From NCBI RefSeq assembly GCF_000225825.1, contig NZ_AGBX01000001.1, positions 620,001 through 684,000 of the forward strand: 64,000 bases of DNA, in the 5' to 3' direction. Of this stretch, positions 25,098 through 34,114 are shown one piece after another. Position 1 is the first letter of the stretch; every line of letters starts with the position of its first letter. The DNA is from Brachybacterium squillarum M-6-3 (lineage in GTDB: Bacteria > Actinomycetota > Actinomycetes > Actinomycetales > Dermabacteraceae). The notes under the pieces were generated by a model. The model did no database searches. It was given only the letters and a program-made list of their open reading frames with translations, and had not been told where the DNA came from. Both the position numbers and the translations under genes were made by a program.

Positions 25098-25405
25098 GAG
25101 TCGGTGACCAGCTCGTCCAGCTGGGTGCGGTCGACGCTCGGACCGGGCTCGACGGTGATCCAGTGCCGCTTGTTCATGTGGTACCCGGGCGTGATGGCCT
25201 CGACGTTCTCCCGCAGCAGCTGCGCATCGCGCGGATCGGCCTTGAGGATCACGATGGGCTTCTCCCCCAGGAAGCTGGCGATCAGGAAGACCTTCCCGAT
25301 CACCTTCATCACGTCGTACTCCGGACCGAAGGGGTGCTCGAGCACCGCCGCGGGCAGCTGCGCGGCGCGATCCAGCGCGGCCTGGTGCAGGTCCTCGGCC
25401 TCCAT
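25019..25405 (-). CDS. MmcQ/YjbR family DNA-binding-like protein
   Basis: The 128-residue product matches the MmcQ/YjbR (CyaY-like fold) family: AAQLPAAVLEHPFGPEYDVM, then KVIGKVFLIASFLGEKPIVI, LKADPRDAQLLRENVEAITP, YHMNKRHWITV and the C-terminal LDELVTDSYRLVVAGMP. The family fold is known but its cellular role is not; names referring to DNA binding or MmcQ are historical. ATG 25405 is the first start giving the family N-terminus. It is cytoplasmic and single, and converges on the EamA remnant. Confidence 0.85.
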   Translation of the reverse strand: MEAEDLHQAALDRAAQLPAAVLEHPFGPEYDVMKVIGKVFLIASFLGEKPIVILKADPRDAQLLRENVEAITPGYHMNKRHWITVEPGPSVDRTQLDELVTDSYRLVVAGMPRASRPIDPETFEAPAP

Positions 25406-25499
25406 GCGGCCTCCTCCCGGGGACGGTCGCGGACCATCCTCCCCCACGGCCACGACGGACGACGGCGGACGCCCGCAACGGGTCCTCCGGTCCCGCCCC

Positions 25500-25505
25500 T
25501 ACGCT
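25500..25505 (+). promoter_or_regulatory. -10 element of the ATP-grasp gene (leaderless)
   Basis: TACGCT is followed by 6 nt and ATG 25512. Confidence 0.5.
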
Positions 25506-25511
25506 CGTCCC

Positions 25512-26402
25512 ATGGCTCGAATCGGCATCGTCACCACGCATCCCTCCCACTTCACCGCCGCGGACCCGGATCGCGACTCGGCGCCGCTGGTGGCGGCCCT
25601 GCGCGAGCGCGGCGCAGAGGCGGACTCGCTGGTGTGGCGGGACGAGGACGTCGACTGGGCGGGGTACGACCTGCTGGTGCTGCGCAGCCCCTGGGACTGG
25701 GTGGAGCAGCCGGCCGCCTTCGCCGCCTGGCTGGACCGGGTCGGGGCGCTGACCACGGTGCTGAACCCGCCCGCTCTGGTGCGCTGGAACATGGACAAGC
25801 GCTACCTCGAGGAGCTCGGGGCGGCGGGCGTGGCCGTCGTGCCGACCGTCTTCGCCGAGGGCGAGGACGCCCTGACCGCAGCGCTGGACGCGGCGGACAC
25901 CGAGCACGTGGTGCTGAAGCCCGTCATCGGCGCCGGCTCCGCGCAGACCGGCCTGTTCCGCCGCGACGACCCGGCCGCGCTCGCCCTCGGGCGGGAGATC
26001 CTCGCCGGCGGCGGCACCGTGATGGTGCAGCCCGAGGTGCCGGAACTCTCCGAGGGCCGCGAGAAGGCGCTGTACACGATCGACGGGGCCTTCACCCATG
26101 CGGTCGCCAAGGGGGCGCTGCTGGCCCGCGGCGGCGGCCTGCGCGGCGGCGTCTACCAGGAGAACCCGCAGCTCGTGCCCGTCAGCGAGCACGAGCGCCG
26201 CTTCGCCGAGCACACCTTGGCCACGATCGCCCAGGTCAGCGGCGAGGAGCGGCCACCGTTGTACGCCCGCATCGACACCGTCGACTCGGCCGCGCACGGC
26301 CTGGTGCTGCTGGAGGCGGAGCTGTTCGAGCCCACCTACAACCTGCACCTGGTGCCCGAGGTGGTCGAGGAGTTCGCCGCCGCGATCCTCGCGCGGGCCT
26401 GA
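25512..26402 (+). CDS. ATP-grasp domain protein
   Basis: The 296-residue protein has a pre-ATP-grasp Rossmann-like half (RIGIVTTHPSHFTAAD, DYDLLVLRSPWDW-like segment) and an ATP-grasp half with NMDKRYLEELGAAGVAVVPT, VVLKPVIGAGSAQTGLF, VMVQPEVPELSEGREKALY and the metal-binding end YARIDTVDS...LLEAELFEP. It resembles the small stand-alone ligases related to glutathione-synthetase-like enzymes (RimK-type ATP-grasp). Such enzymes join a carboxylate to an amine at the cost of ATP. The substrate cannot be told and no biosynthetic partners are nearby. The start is supported by the -10 hexamer. Confidence 0.85.
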   Translation: MARIGIVTTHPSHFTAADPDRDSAPLVAALRERGAEADSLVWRDEDVDWAGYDLLVLRSPWDWVEQPAAFAAWLDRVGALTTVLNPPALVRWNMDKRYLEELGAAGVAVVPTVFAEGEDALTAALDAADTEHVVLKPVIGAGSAQTGLFRRDDPAALALGREILAGGGTVMVQPEVPELSEGREKALYTIDGAFTHAVAKGALLARGGGLRGGVYQENPQLVPVSEHERRFAEHTLATIAQVSGEERPPLYARIDTVDSAAHGLVLLEAELFEPTYNLHLVPEVVEEFAAAILARA

Positions 26403-26411
26403 GGCGGGCGG

Positions 26412-27797
26412 TCAGCCCCAGCTCTCGGTGCGGTCCTTGAGCTCCCGGTAGGCCTCCAGCACCTCGGGCGTCGCCTCGGCCTCGACCACCTGGGCCCCGG
26501 CGATCTCCCAGGCCGGGGGCTCGGCGGTGCCGGCGAGTGCCCAGGCGGCCTGGCGGGCGGCGCCGAGGGCGACGTACTCGCCGTCGGCGGCGATGGTGAC
26601 CTCGCGGCCGATCACGGCGGGGGCCAGGCTGCGCACCGCCTCGTTGCGGGCGGCGCCGCCGATCAGGGTGATGCGGGCGGCCGGCACCCCGGTGACCTCC
26701 TCCAGCGCGGCGATGCCGTCGGCCAGGGAGCACAGCAGCGCCTCGACGTGGGCGCGGGCCAGGTCCTCGCGGGTGGTGGCGGTGGTCAGCCCGGTCATGG
26801 TGGCGGTGGCGTCGGGACGGTTGGGGGTGCGCTCCCCGTCGAAGTAGGGCAGCAGGGTGAGGCCGTGCGCGCCGGGCACGCCGGCCAGGGCCAGGCGGGC
26901 CATCTCCTCGTGGTCGACGCCGAGCAGGGCGCGGCCGGTCTCGAGGATGCGGGCGGCGTTGATGGTGGTGGTCATCGGCAGGAAGCGGCCGGTGGCGTCG
27001 GCGAAGCCGGTGACGGTGCCGGAGGCGTCACCGGGTCGGGTGTCACTGACCATCGCGCAGACGCCGGAGGTGCCGATGGAGACGGAGACGTCGCCGGGGC
27101 CGAGGGACAGGCCGAGAGCCGCGCCCATGTTGTCGCCGGTGCCCGCGGCGATCGCGGCGCCTCCGGGGGTGCGGGCCATGACCTGCTGCGGGGTCTCGGG
27201 CAGGCGCGGCAGCTCCAGCCCGTGCCCGAGGGCCAGCTCCACCAGGTCCGGCCGCCAGGCCTCCTCGCGGGTGGAGTAGTAGGCGGTGCCGGAGGCGTCG
27301 CCGCGGTCGGTGAAGGCCTCTCCCCCGCCGGCCAGGTGGCGGGAGACGTAGTCGTGGGGCAGCAGCACCTGGCGGGCACGCCGTGCGTTCTCGGGCTCCT
27401 CGTCCCGCACCCAGCGCAGCTTGGAGGCGGTGAAGGAGGCGACCATCAGGCTGCCGATCTCGGCGACGCTCGCCTCGGCGCCGCCCATCTCCTCGATGAG
27501 GTCGCGGGCCTGCGGGGCGGAACGGGTGTCGTTCCACAGCAGCGCGGGGCGCACCACCTCGCCGGCCTCGTCCAGCAGCACCATGCCGTGCTGCTGGCCG
27601 CCGACGGCCACGGCCTCGGCGCGCTCCCGCAGCGGGCCGGCGGCCTCATCGACCGCGTCCAGCCACGCGCGGGGGTCGACCTCGGTGCCGTCCGGGTGGG
27701 CGGCGCGACGCTCCTCGAGCACGGTGCCGGTCTCGGCGTCGACCAGCAGCGCCTTGGTGGACTGGGTGGAGGAGTCGATGCCGAGCACGAGGGTCAT
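26412..27797 (-). CDS. xylB: Xylulokinase
   Basis: XylB phosphorylates D-xylulose to xylulose 5-phosphate, feeding the pentose phosphate pathway. The 461-residue FGGY kinase has VLGIDSSTQSTKALLVDAET at the N-terminus (phosphate 1 motif), VGGQQHGMVLLDEAGEVVRP, ALLWNDTRS, SVSIGTSGVCAMVS and the C-terminal adenosine motif ITLIGGAARNEAVRSLAPAV with YVALGAARQAAWAL. These fit the xylulokinase branch. It lies downstream of xylA on the same strand, 192 bp apart, with a long palindrome and a hairpin between them, so read-through from xylA may be limited. A GGAC-rich leader precedes ATG 27797. Confidence 0.95.
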   Translation of the reverse strand: MTLVLGIDSSTQSTKALLVDAETGTVLEERRAAHPDGTEVDPRAWLDAVDEAAGPLRERAEAVAVGGQQHGMVLLDEAGEVVRPALLWNDTRSAPQARDLIEEMGGAEASVAEIGSLMVASFTASKLRWVRDEEPENARRARQVLLPHDYVSRHLAGGGEAFTDRGDASGTAYYSTREEAWRPDLVELALGHGLELPRLPETPQQVMARTPGGAAIAAGTGDNMGAALGLSLGPGDVSVSIGTSGVCAMVSDTRPGDASGTVTGFADATGRFLPMTTTINAARILETGRALLGVDHEEMARLALAGVPGAHGLTLLPYFDGERTPNRPDATATMTGLTTATTREDLARAHVEALLCSLADGIAALEEVTGVPAARITLIGGAARNEAVRSLAPAVIGREVTIAADGEYVALGAARQAAWALAGTAEPPAWEIAGAQVVEAEATPEVLEAYRELKDRTESWG

Positions 27798-27854
27798 GGC
27801 GGGGTCCTTCCGGAGAGGGGCGCTCAGGGTGATGGGGGTTGGCGGGAGGGTGGC

Positions 27855-27931
27855 TGTCCATCAGATGCACTCCAGCAGCATGTCGCGTGCATAGTGCACG
27901 CCGCATGTCACTGGAGTGCATCCGATGGACA
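27855..27931. repeat. 77-nt palindromic element between xylA and xylB (family 2, copy a)
   Basis: Two 37-nt arms flank a 3-nt TAG loop. The ends are TGTCCA / TGGACA. The arms pair over nearly their whole length with about six mismatches, including the shared block GATGCACTCCAG. The copy at 30498-30574 has the same length, ends and symmetry. Confidence 0.7.
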
Positions 27932-27945
27932 AGGCCCGCCGGGTC

Positions 27946-27974
27946 CGGGCGCGCCGGAGGCCCCGGCGCGCCCG
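27946..27974 (-). terminator. Hairpin downstream of xylA
   Basis: A perfect 12-bp inverted repeat (CGGGCGCGCCGG and complement) with a 5-nt loop lies 15 nt beyond the xylA stop. Confidence 0.6.
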
Positions 27975-27989
27975 CGGGTCAGGCTCAGG

Positions 27990-29183
27990 TCAGGCGCGGA
28001 AGCCGAGCAGGTGCTGCAGGGCCAGCTGCTGCAGACGCACGAAGCCGTAGTTGCGCTCGCCCGCGGCGTCGGCGTCGAAGTCCTCGAAGGCCGAGCGGTC
28101 GGCCAGCAGGTCCGCGACGGACTCGCCCTCGGCCAGGGTGGGCTGGGCCAGCTCCTCGATCCCGGAGTAGGCCAGGGCCTCCTGCACCTCGGCGTCCTGG
28201 CGGAAGGCCAGCGCCCGCTCCTTGAGCATCAGGTACATCTCCATGTTCGCGGCGGCCGCGTCGTACTGCCCCTGCTCGTGCTCGGTGCGGGAGGGCTTGT
28301 AGTCGAAGTGGCGGGCCCCCTGGTAGGCGCCGGGGCGAGAGGGGAAGCCGTTCTCCAGCAGGTCCACGGTGAAGAAGGCGCTGATCAGGTCGCCGTGGCC
28401 GAAGACGAGGTCCTGGTCGTACATCGGGCCGTGCTGGCCGTTGAGGTCGATGTGGAACAGCTTGTCGGCCCACAGCGCCTGGGCCAGCCCGTGGGTGTAG
28501 TTCAGGGTGGCCATCTGCTCGTGGCCGGTCTCGGGGTTGATGCCGACGATGTCGCCGTGCTCGAGCTGCTCGATGAAGGCGAGGGCGTGGCCGACGGTGG
28601 GCAGGAAGATGTTGCCGCGCGGCTCGTTGGGCTTGGGCTCGAGGCCGATGCGCAGGTCGTAGCCCTTGTCCTTGATGTAGCCGGCGACGGTGTCGATGCC
28701 CTCGGCGTAGCGCTGGTGGGCGGCCAGCAGATCCTTGGAGCCGTCGTACTCGGTGCCCTCGCGACCGCCCCACATCACGAAGGTGGTGGCGCCGAGCTCG
28801 GCGGCGAGGTCCACGTTGGCCAGCACCTTGCGCAGGCCGAAGCGGCGCACGGAGCGGTCGTTGGAGGTGAAGGCGCCGTCCTTGAAGACGGGGTGGGCGA
28901 AGGTGTCGGTGGTGACCATCTCGATCACCAGGCCGGTCTCCTCGGTGACCGCCTTGAGCTCTCCGAGGATGCGCTCGCGCTCGGCGGGGGTGGCGTCGAA
29001 GGGGACGACGTCGTTGTCGTGGAAGGTGAATCCCCAGGCGCCGAGCTCGGCGAGCCGGCGGATGTGGGCGGTGAGGTCGAGGGCGGGGCGGGAGGCGAGG
29101 CCGAACTGGTCGCGCGCCTCCCAGCCGGTGGTCCACAGGCCGAAGGAGAAGTGGTCCTCGCGGGTGGGGGTGGGTGCTGGCAT
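27990..29183 (-). CDS. xylA: Xylose isomerase
   Basis: XylA interconverts D-xylose and D-xylulose using two divalent metals in a TIM barrel. The 397-residue length is that of the actinobacterial (class I) enzyme. Landmarks: [29 protein letters not shown] with the catalytic His, [36 protein letters not shown] with the metal Glu and Lys, [18 protein letters not shown], and [18 protein letters not shown] with metal ligands. ATG 29183 has AAGGAGG 7 nt upstream. It diverges from the ROK repressor gene, and a XylR-like operator lies between them, so xylose-dependent derepression is expected. Confidence 0.97.
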   Translation of the reverse strand: MPAPTPTREDHFSFGLWTTGWEARDQFGLASRPALDLTAHIRRLAELGAWGFTFHDNDVVPFDATPAERERILGELKAVTEETGLVIEMVTTDTFAHPVFKDGAFTSNDRSVRRFGLRKVLANVDLAAELGATTFVMWGGREGTEYDGSKDLLAAHQRYAEGIDTVAGYIKDKGYDLRIGLEPKPNEPRGNIFLPTVGHALAFIEQLEHGDIVGINPETGHEQMATLNYTHGLAQALWADKLFHIDLNGQHGPMYDQDLVFGHGDLISAFFTVDLLENGFPSRPGAYQGARHFDYKPSRTEHEQGQYDAAAANMEMYLMLKERALAFRQDAEVQEALAYSGIEELAQPTLAEGESVADLLADRSAFEDFDADAAGERNYGFVRLQQLALQHLLGFRA

Positions 29184-29221
29184 GGGGTGCCTCCTTGCAC
29201 GGCGCCCGTTCCCGGACGCTC

Positions 29222-29242
29222 TTAGTAAGTTTCCGTAACTAA
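29222..29242. promoter_or_regulatory. XylR-like operator in the xylA/xylR divergent region
   Basis: An imperfect 21-bp inverted repeat with half-sites TTAGTAA and AACTAA. The same half-site spacing recurs at 30614-30634. TTAGTTT-type half-sites are known for ROK/XylR repressors. It lies 39 nt before the xylA start on the minus strand, where it could block transcription in both directions. Confidence 0.65.
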
Positions 29243-29327
29243 TCTATACATGGGAGACTCACCGGCACAAGCCCCGCCCCTGACCGACCTGTCGGCGCCC
29301 GCCGACACCCGCCGACAAGGAGACCCC

Positions 29328-30491
29328 GTGCAGTCCACGCACCTGCGCGAGCACAACCTCTCCGCGATCCTGCGCGCCCTCGCCGCCGCCGGCGGCCCGA
29401 TCTCCCGCGCCGGCCTGGCCGCCGCCACCGGGCTCACCAAGCCGACCGTCTCCAAGCAGGTCGAGGAGCTGATCGACGGCGGGCTGATCGCCGAGGGCAC
29501 GCCCGTCTCGATGGGGGCCGGACGCCCGATGGTGCCGCTGCGGCTCGCCGAGGGGACCCTCGCCGCGATCGGCCTCGAGGTCACCGCCGACCACCTCTCC
29601 TGCCTGGCGCTCGACCTGGGAGGGCGCGTACTGGTGCGCCGCGACAGCGAGGCCCCGCTCGCGCAGGAGGAGCCCTCCCGGGCCGTCGAGCAGGGCGCCG
29701 CCCTGGTCCGCGAGGTGCTCGCCGAGCTCGGGGCGCTGCCCGTGGCGGGCCTGGTCGTCGCCGTGCCCGGCCGCATCGCCCCCGACGACGGCCGGGTGCT
29801 CTCCGCCCCGAACCTGACTTGGGAAAACGTGCCCTACGTGCGCGAGCTGGTGGCGGTCCTCGAGGAGCCGTCGTTCCCGGTCTCCGCACAGAACGACAAC
29901 CGCCTCTCCGTGCTCACCGAGCTCGACGCCCGCCCCGGCGGGTCCTTCCTCTACGTGCGCGGCTCCACCGGCGTCGGCGGGGCCGTGGTGCTCGGCGGCG
30001 AGGTGCTCGACGGAGCCCACGGCTGGGCCGGGGAGTTCGGCCACACCGTGGTGGTGCCCGACGGCGAGCTGTGCCGCTGCGGCCGCCGCGGCTGCCTCGA
30101 GGCGTACATCTCCCGTCACTCGTTGGCCCAGCGCGCCGGCCTCGACCCGGACGTGCGGCTCGAGGACCTCGTGGACCGCCTCGCCGCCAGCCGCGACCGC
30201 GCCGAGGTGATCGGCGTGATCGGCCGCTCCCTCGGCCTGGCCGTCGCCAACGCCCTGAACGTACTGGACCTGGAGACCGTGGTGCTCTCCGGCTATCTCG
30301 CGCCCATCGCGGAGGAGATCACCCCCGTGGTGCGCGAGACCGTCCAGCGCCACGCCCTGGCCGCCGAGGCCGGCCCCATCGCGATCGACCGCGCCGACTC
30401 CCTGGCCGACCCGGCCCTGCACGGCGCCGCCCGCGCGGCGCTCGCCCCGGTGTTTGCGGACCCGGGGGCGTGGATGGCGCGGGGTCGCTGA
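29328..30491 (+). CDS. xylR: ROK-family transcriptional repressor of xylose genes
   Basis: The 387-residue protein has an N-terminal winged helix (HLREHNLSAILRALAAAGGP, then SRAGLAAATGLTKPTVSKQV) and a ROK sugar-kinase-like domain: IGLEVTADHLSCLALDLGG, VAVPGRIAPDDGRV, VSAQNDNRLSVLTEL, GSTGVGGAVVLGGEVLDGAH with GWAGEFGH, and the zinc motif CRCGRRGCLEAY. ROK repressors release DNA when sugar binds. GTG 29328 is preferred over the in-frame ATG at 29250 because AAGGAG lies 5 nt before it and the upstream residues are unstructured and overlap the promoter region. The divergent xylA and paired operators identify its likely regulon. Confidence 0.85.
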   Translation: MQSTHLREHNLSAILRALAAAGGPISRAGLAAATGLTKPTVSKQVEELIDGGLIAEGTPVSMGAGRPMVPLRLAEGTLAAIGLEVTADHLSCLALDLGGRVLVRRDSEAPLAQEEPSRAVEQGAALVREVLAELGALPVAGLVVAVPGRIAPDDGRVLSAPNLTWENVPYVRELVAVLEEPSFPVSAQNDNRLSVLTELDARPGGSFLYVRGSTGVGGAVVLGGEVLDGAHGWAGEFGHTVVVPDGELCRCGRRGCLEAYISRHSLAQRAGLDPDVRLEDLVDRLAASRDRAEVIGVIGRSLGLAVANALNVLDLETVVLSGYLAPIAEEITPVVRETVQRHALAAEAGPIAIDRADSLADPALHGAARAALAPVFADPGAWMARGR

Positions 30492-30497
30492 GACTCC

Positions 30498-30574
30498 TGT
30501 CCACGGGATGAAGCACAGGAGGCAGTGCCCCGCCCTATGCAGGGCAGCGCCTCCCACGCTCCATCTCATGGACA
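30498..30574. repeat. 77-nt palindromic element after xylR (family 2, copy b)
   Basis: It has two 37-nt arms and a 3-nt loop, ending TGTCCA / TGGACA, with blocks GATG, AGC, GGAGGC and TGCCC pairing between arms and several mismatches. It begins 7 nt after the xylR stop. Confidence 0.65.
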
Positions 30575-30613
30575 GCCCCCGCCCGCACCTGCCGCGCCGC
30601 GCCACCCTGCGCT

Positions 30614-30634
30614 AAAGTAAACCTGCGCAACTAA
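30614..30634. promoter_or_regulatory. Second XylR-like operator, upstream of the Gfo/Idh-ThuA operon
   Basis: AGTAA and AACTAA half-sites occur at the same spacing as at 29222-29242; 14 of 21 positions agree. Its place 56-76 nt before the next gene puts this operon under the same repressor. Confidence 0.6.
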
Positions 30635-30700
30635 TGGGTCGGCGCGGCCGTCGGCCGCCCGCGAGCCCGCCACCCCTCGAGGAAGAGACGTGAGCACCCC

Positions 30701-31777
30701 GTGACCCCATCGCACACCCCTGCCCCGGACCCCGCCGCCCCGCCGCTGCGGGTGGGCATGATCGGCTACGGCTTCATGGGTGCCGCCCACTCCCACGCCT
30801 GGCGCAGCGCCCACCGCTTCTTCGACCTGCCTCGCACGCCCCAGCTCGCCCTGCTGGCCGGGCGCAGCGCCGAGGGCGTCGCCGCGGCGGCCGCCCGCTA
30901 CGGCGCCGAGGCCACCACCACCCGCTGGCAGGACGTGATCGAGGACCCCTCGATCGACGTGGTCGACATCTGCTCCCCCGGCGGCACCCACCACGAGATC
31001 GCCCTCGCGGCGCTGGCCGCCGGGAAGCACGTGCTGTGCGAGAAACCGCTGGCCAACTCCGTCGAGGAGTCCGAGGAGATGGCCGCGGCCGCCGCCCCGA
31101 TGACCTGGCGGCTACGCAAGGAGACCGCCGGCTCCGGGGCGCTCGGCGACATCGGCGCCCACGTCATCGACCTCGCCCAGTGGCTCACCGACAGCGACAT
31201 CGAGGCCGTCTCCGGCACCCTCGCCACGGTCGTGCCGACCCGCCCCGCCGCGGGCGATGCCCAGGGCCTCGGCGGCAAGGGCGACACCTCCGGCGAGCGC
31301 GAGCAGGTCACGGTGGACGACGTCGCCCTGTTCAGCGCCCGCTTCGACACCGGGGTGCTCGGCTCCTTCGAGGCCACCCGCATGGCGCAGGGCCGCAAGA
31401 ACGCGATGCGCATCGAGATCAGCGGCTCCGCCGGCGCGATCGCCTTCGACTTCGAGCGGCTGAACGAGCTGGAGGTCTACGACGCCACCGCCCCCGCGGG
31501 CCGCCAGGGCTTCACCCGCGTGCTGGCCACGGAGCCGGAGCACCCCTACGCGGCGGCCTGGTGGCCCACCGGCCACGGCCTGGGCTACGAGCACACCTTC
31601 ACCCACCAGGTCGCGGACCTGGTGCGCGCCATCGGCGAGGGCTCCGACCCCTCGCCGTCCTTCGAGGAGGCGCTGCACGTGCAGCGGGTCCTCGCCGCCG
31701 TCGAGGCCTCCGACGCCGACGGCTCCCGCTGGACGCCCGTCGCTACCGACGCACCCGCCGGGGAGGTCAACCGATGA
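30701..31777 (+). CDS. Gfo/Idh/MocA family oxidoreductase (2), with an internal deletion
   Basis: The 358-residue protein has the Rossmann start LRVGMIGYGFMGAAHSHAWR, DVVDICSPGGTHHEIALAAL and the catalytic CEKPLANSVEESEEM. It then passes directly from AAAAAPM to TWRLRKETAGSGALGDIGAH. Family members normally have about 55 more residues here (a strand, the F-x-Y-R-R-x-P-A segment and a helix), so the domain junction is missing in frame. Activity is doubtful. The start is also odd: GTG 30690 with GAGGAAG just upstream would be ideal but is out of frame by one base at a C4 run (30697-30700), so GTG 30701 is used. It overlaps thuA by ATGA. Confidence 0.75.
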   Translation: MTPSHTPAPDPAAPPLRVGMIGYGFMGAAHSHAWRSAHRFFDLPRTPQLALLAGRSAEGVAAAAARYGAEATTTRWQDVIEDPSIDVVDICSPGGTHHEIALAALAAGKHVLCEKPLANSVEESEEMAAAAAPMTWRLRKETAGSGALGDIGAHVIDLAQWLTDSDIEAVSGTLATVVPTRPAAGDAQGLGGKGDTSGEREQVTVDDVALFSARFDTGVLGSFEATRMAQGRKNAMRIEISGSAGAIAFDFERLNELEVYDATAPAGRQGFTRVLATEPEHPYAAAWWPTGHGLGYEHTFTHQVADLVRAIGEGSDPSPSFEEALHVQRVLAAVEASDADGSRWTPVATDAPAGEVNR

Positions 31778-32493
31778 GCACCCCCACCCGCCGGGCCCTC
31801 GTCGTCCGCGGCGGCTGGGACGGCCACCAGCCCATCGAGGCCACCGACATGTTCCTACCGTTCCTGCGCGAGCACGGCTTCGAGATCCGCGTCGAGGGCT
31901 CCCCCGCCGTCTACGCCGACGCGGACTACATGGCCGGTGTGGACCTGGTCGTGCAGTGCATGACCATGTCCACCATCGAGCGGGAGCAGTTCGAGGGCCT
32001 GCGCGCCGCCGTCGAGAACGGCACCGGCCTGACCGGCTGGCACGGCGGCATCGCCGACTCCTACCGCGCCGAGTCCGACTACCTGACCCTCATCGGCGGC
32101 CAGTTCGGCTGCCATCCCGGCAAGCACCCCGACGAGCGCACCGGGGAGCAGTCCGACAACTACGTGCCCTACACGGTGAACCTGCTCCCCGAGGCGTCGG
32201 AGCACCCCATCACCCGCGGCATCGAGGACTTCGACCTGGTCACCGAGCAGTACTGGGTGCTGGCCGACTCCTACATCGACGTGCTCGCCACCACCACCCA
32301 GAAGGTCCGCGAGTGGGACCCGTGGCACCGCGAGGTGACCTCCCCGGCCATCTGGACCCGGCGCTGGGGGAAGGGCCGCATCGTGGTGACCACCCCCGGG
32401 CACCACGTGGACGTGCTCGAGCACCCGAGCGTCCGCACCATCATCGAGCGCGGCATGCTGTGGGCCGCCCGCGGCAGCGAGGAGCAGGCATGA
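31774..32493 (+). CDS. ThuA domain protein
   Basis: ThuA-like proteins have a class I glutamine-amidotransferase-like fold and occur in operons for trehalose, maltose and polyol breakdown. The 239-residue protein shows RRALVVRGGWDGHQPIEATD, VDLVVQCMTMSTIEREQFEG, NGTGLTGWHGGIADSYRAES, LIGGQFGCHPG and WTRRWGKGRIVVTTPGHHVD, all typical. It lacks the amidotransferase Cys, so it is probably a sugar-processing enzyme or accessory to its dehydrogenase neighbours. It overlaps both neighbours by ATGA, so three genes (30701-33593) are translationally coupled. Confidence 0.88.
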   Translation: MSTPTRRALVVRGGWDGHQPIEATDMFLPFLREHGFEIRVEGSPAVYADADYMAGVDLVVQCMTMSTIEREQFEGLRAAVENGTGLTGWHGGIADSYRAESDYLTLIGGQFGCHPGKHPDERTGEQSDNYVPYTVNLLPEASEHPITRGIEDFDLVTEQYWVLADSYIDVLATTTQKVREWDPWHREVTSPAIWTRRWGKGRIVVTTPGHHVDVLEHPSVRTIIERGMLWAARGSEEQA

Positions 32494-33593
32494 GCACGCG
32501 CGCAGGAGGCCCGATGCGGGTCGGGATGATCGGCTGCGGCCACATCTCCACCCAGTACCTCGCCACCTTCCCGCAGCTGCCCGACGTGGAACTGGTGGCC
32601 GTGGCGGACCTGGATCCCGTGCGCGCCGAGGCCGTCGCCGCCGACCGCCCGGGCGTGCGGGCCCTCGGCGCCGAGGAGCTGATCGCGGACCCCGCGGTGG
32701 ACACGGTGCTGAACCTGACCCTCCCCGCCGCCCACGCCGCCGTGGACCTGCAGGCCATCGCCGCCGGCAAGAACGTCCACGCGGAGAAGCCCTTCGCCGT
32801 GGAGACCGCCGACGGGGCCCGTGTGCTGGAGGCCGCCGCGGCCGCCGGCGTGGTCGTCGGCTCCGCCCCGGACACGGTGCTCGGCACCGGCACCCAGACC
32901 GCGCGGGCCGCGATCGACGAAGGCCTGATCGGCACCCCTATCGCGGCGACCGCCACCATGGTCACCCCCGGCCACGAACGCTGGCACCCCAGCCCCGACT
33001 TCTACTACCTGCCCGGCGGCGGCCCCCTGCTGGACATGGGCCCCTACTACCTGCACGCACTGGTCACCCTGCTGGGCCCGGTCGCGTCCGTGATCGGCGC
33101 GGGCAGCCGCGGCCGCGGCCAGCGCACCATCGGCTCCGGCCCCCGCGCCGGTGAGGACGTGCCCGTGGAGGTCGACACCCACGTCACCGGGGTGCTGGTG
33201 CACGAGTCAGGAGCGCTGTCCACCCTGGTGATGAGCTTCGACGCGGTCGCCACCCACGCCCGCCCGATCGAGGTGCACGGCACCGCGGGCAGCCTCGCCG
33301 TGCCCGACCCGAACCACTTCGAAGGGGACGTGCAGCTGCACCGCCTGGACGGCGAGGGCTGGGAGACGCTGCCCGTCGGCGGCGGCTACCTCGGGGCCTC
33401 CCGCGGCATCGCCCTGCAGGACATGGCCCTGCGGGGCCCGGAGCTGCGAGCCAGCGGGGCGCTCGGCCAGCACGTGCTCGAGGTGATGAACGCGGTGCTC
33501 GACTCCTCCGCGCGAGGTTCACGCATCGACATCGCCTCCACGGTGGAGCGGCCCGCGGGGGTGCCGCGCACGGAGCAGCCCCGGGCCACCTGA
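32490..33593 (+). CDS. Gfo/Idh/MocA family oxidoreductase (3)
   Basis: The 367-residue dehydrogenase has MRVGMIGCGHISTQYLATFP, VELVAVADLDPVRAEAVAAD, DTVLNLTLPAAHAAVDLQAI, the catalytic AEKPFAVETADGARVLEAAA and the C-terminal FYYLPGGGPLLDMGPYYLHA, LVTLLG segment with the HxxL active-site region. It is intact, unlike oxidoreductase 2. Co-translation with thuA suggests that the two act on the same sugar or on successive intermediates. The second in-frame ATG (MRVGM) is an alternative start, but the ATGA overlap at 32490 is favoured. Confidence 0.9.
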   Translation: MSTRAGGPMRVGMIGCGHISTQYLATFPQLPDVELVAVADLDPVRAEAVAADRPGVRALGAEELIADPAVDTVLNLTLPAAHAAVDLQAIAAGKNVHAEKPFAVETADGARVLEAAAAAGVVVGSAPDTVLGTGTQTARAAIDEGLIGTPIAATATMVTPGHERWHPSPDFYYLPGGGPLLDMGPYYLHALVTLLGPVASVIGAGSRGRGQRTIGSGPRAGEDVPVEVDTHVTGVLVHESGALSTLVMSFDAVATHARPIEVHGTAGSLAVPDPNHFEGDVQLHRLDGEGWETLPVGGGYLGASRGIALQDMALRGPELRASGALGQHVLEVMNAVLDSSARGSRIDIASTVERPAGVPRTEQPRAT

Positions 33594-33944
<351 letters not shown>

Positions 33945-34114
33945 GCCGCACCGGGGCGGGTGACCGGCCTGGCAACTGCCTGCACCCGCCGGTGGCCCGC
34001 GGCCTCCTCGGCCAGACTCGAGCCATCCGCGGAGCGCGGCGACCGACGACGGTCGCACCCACGCGGCCTCTCGCGGCCGACCCCGGCCCGCCCCCTCGAC
34101 CGGAAGGACACCCG

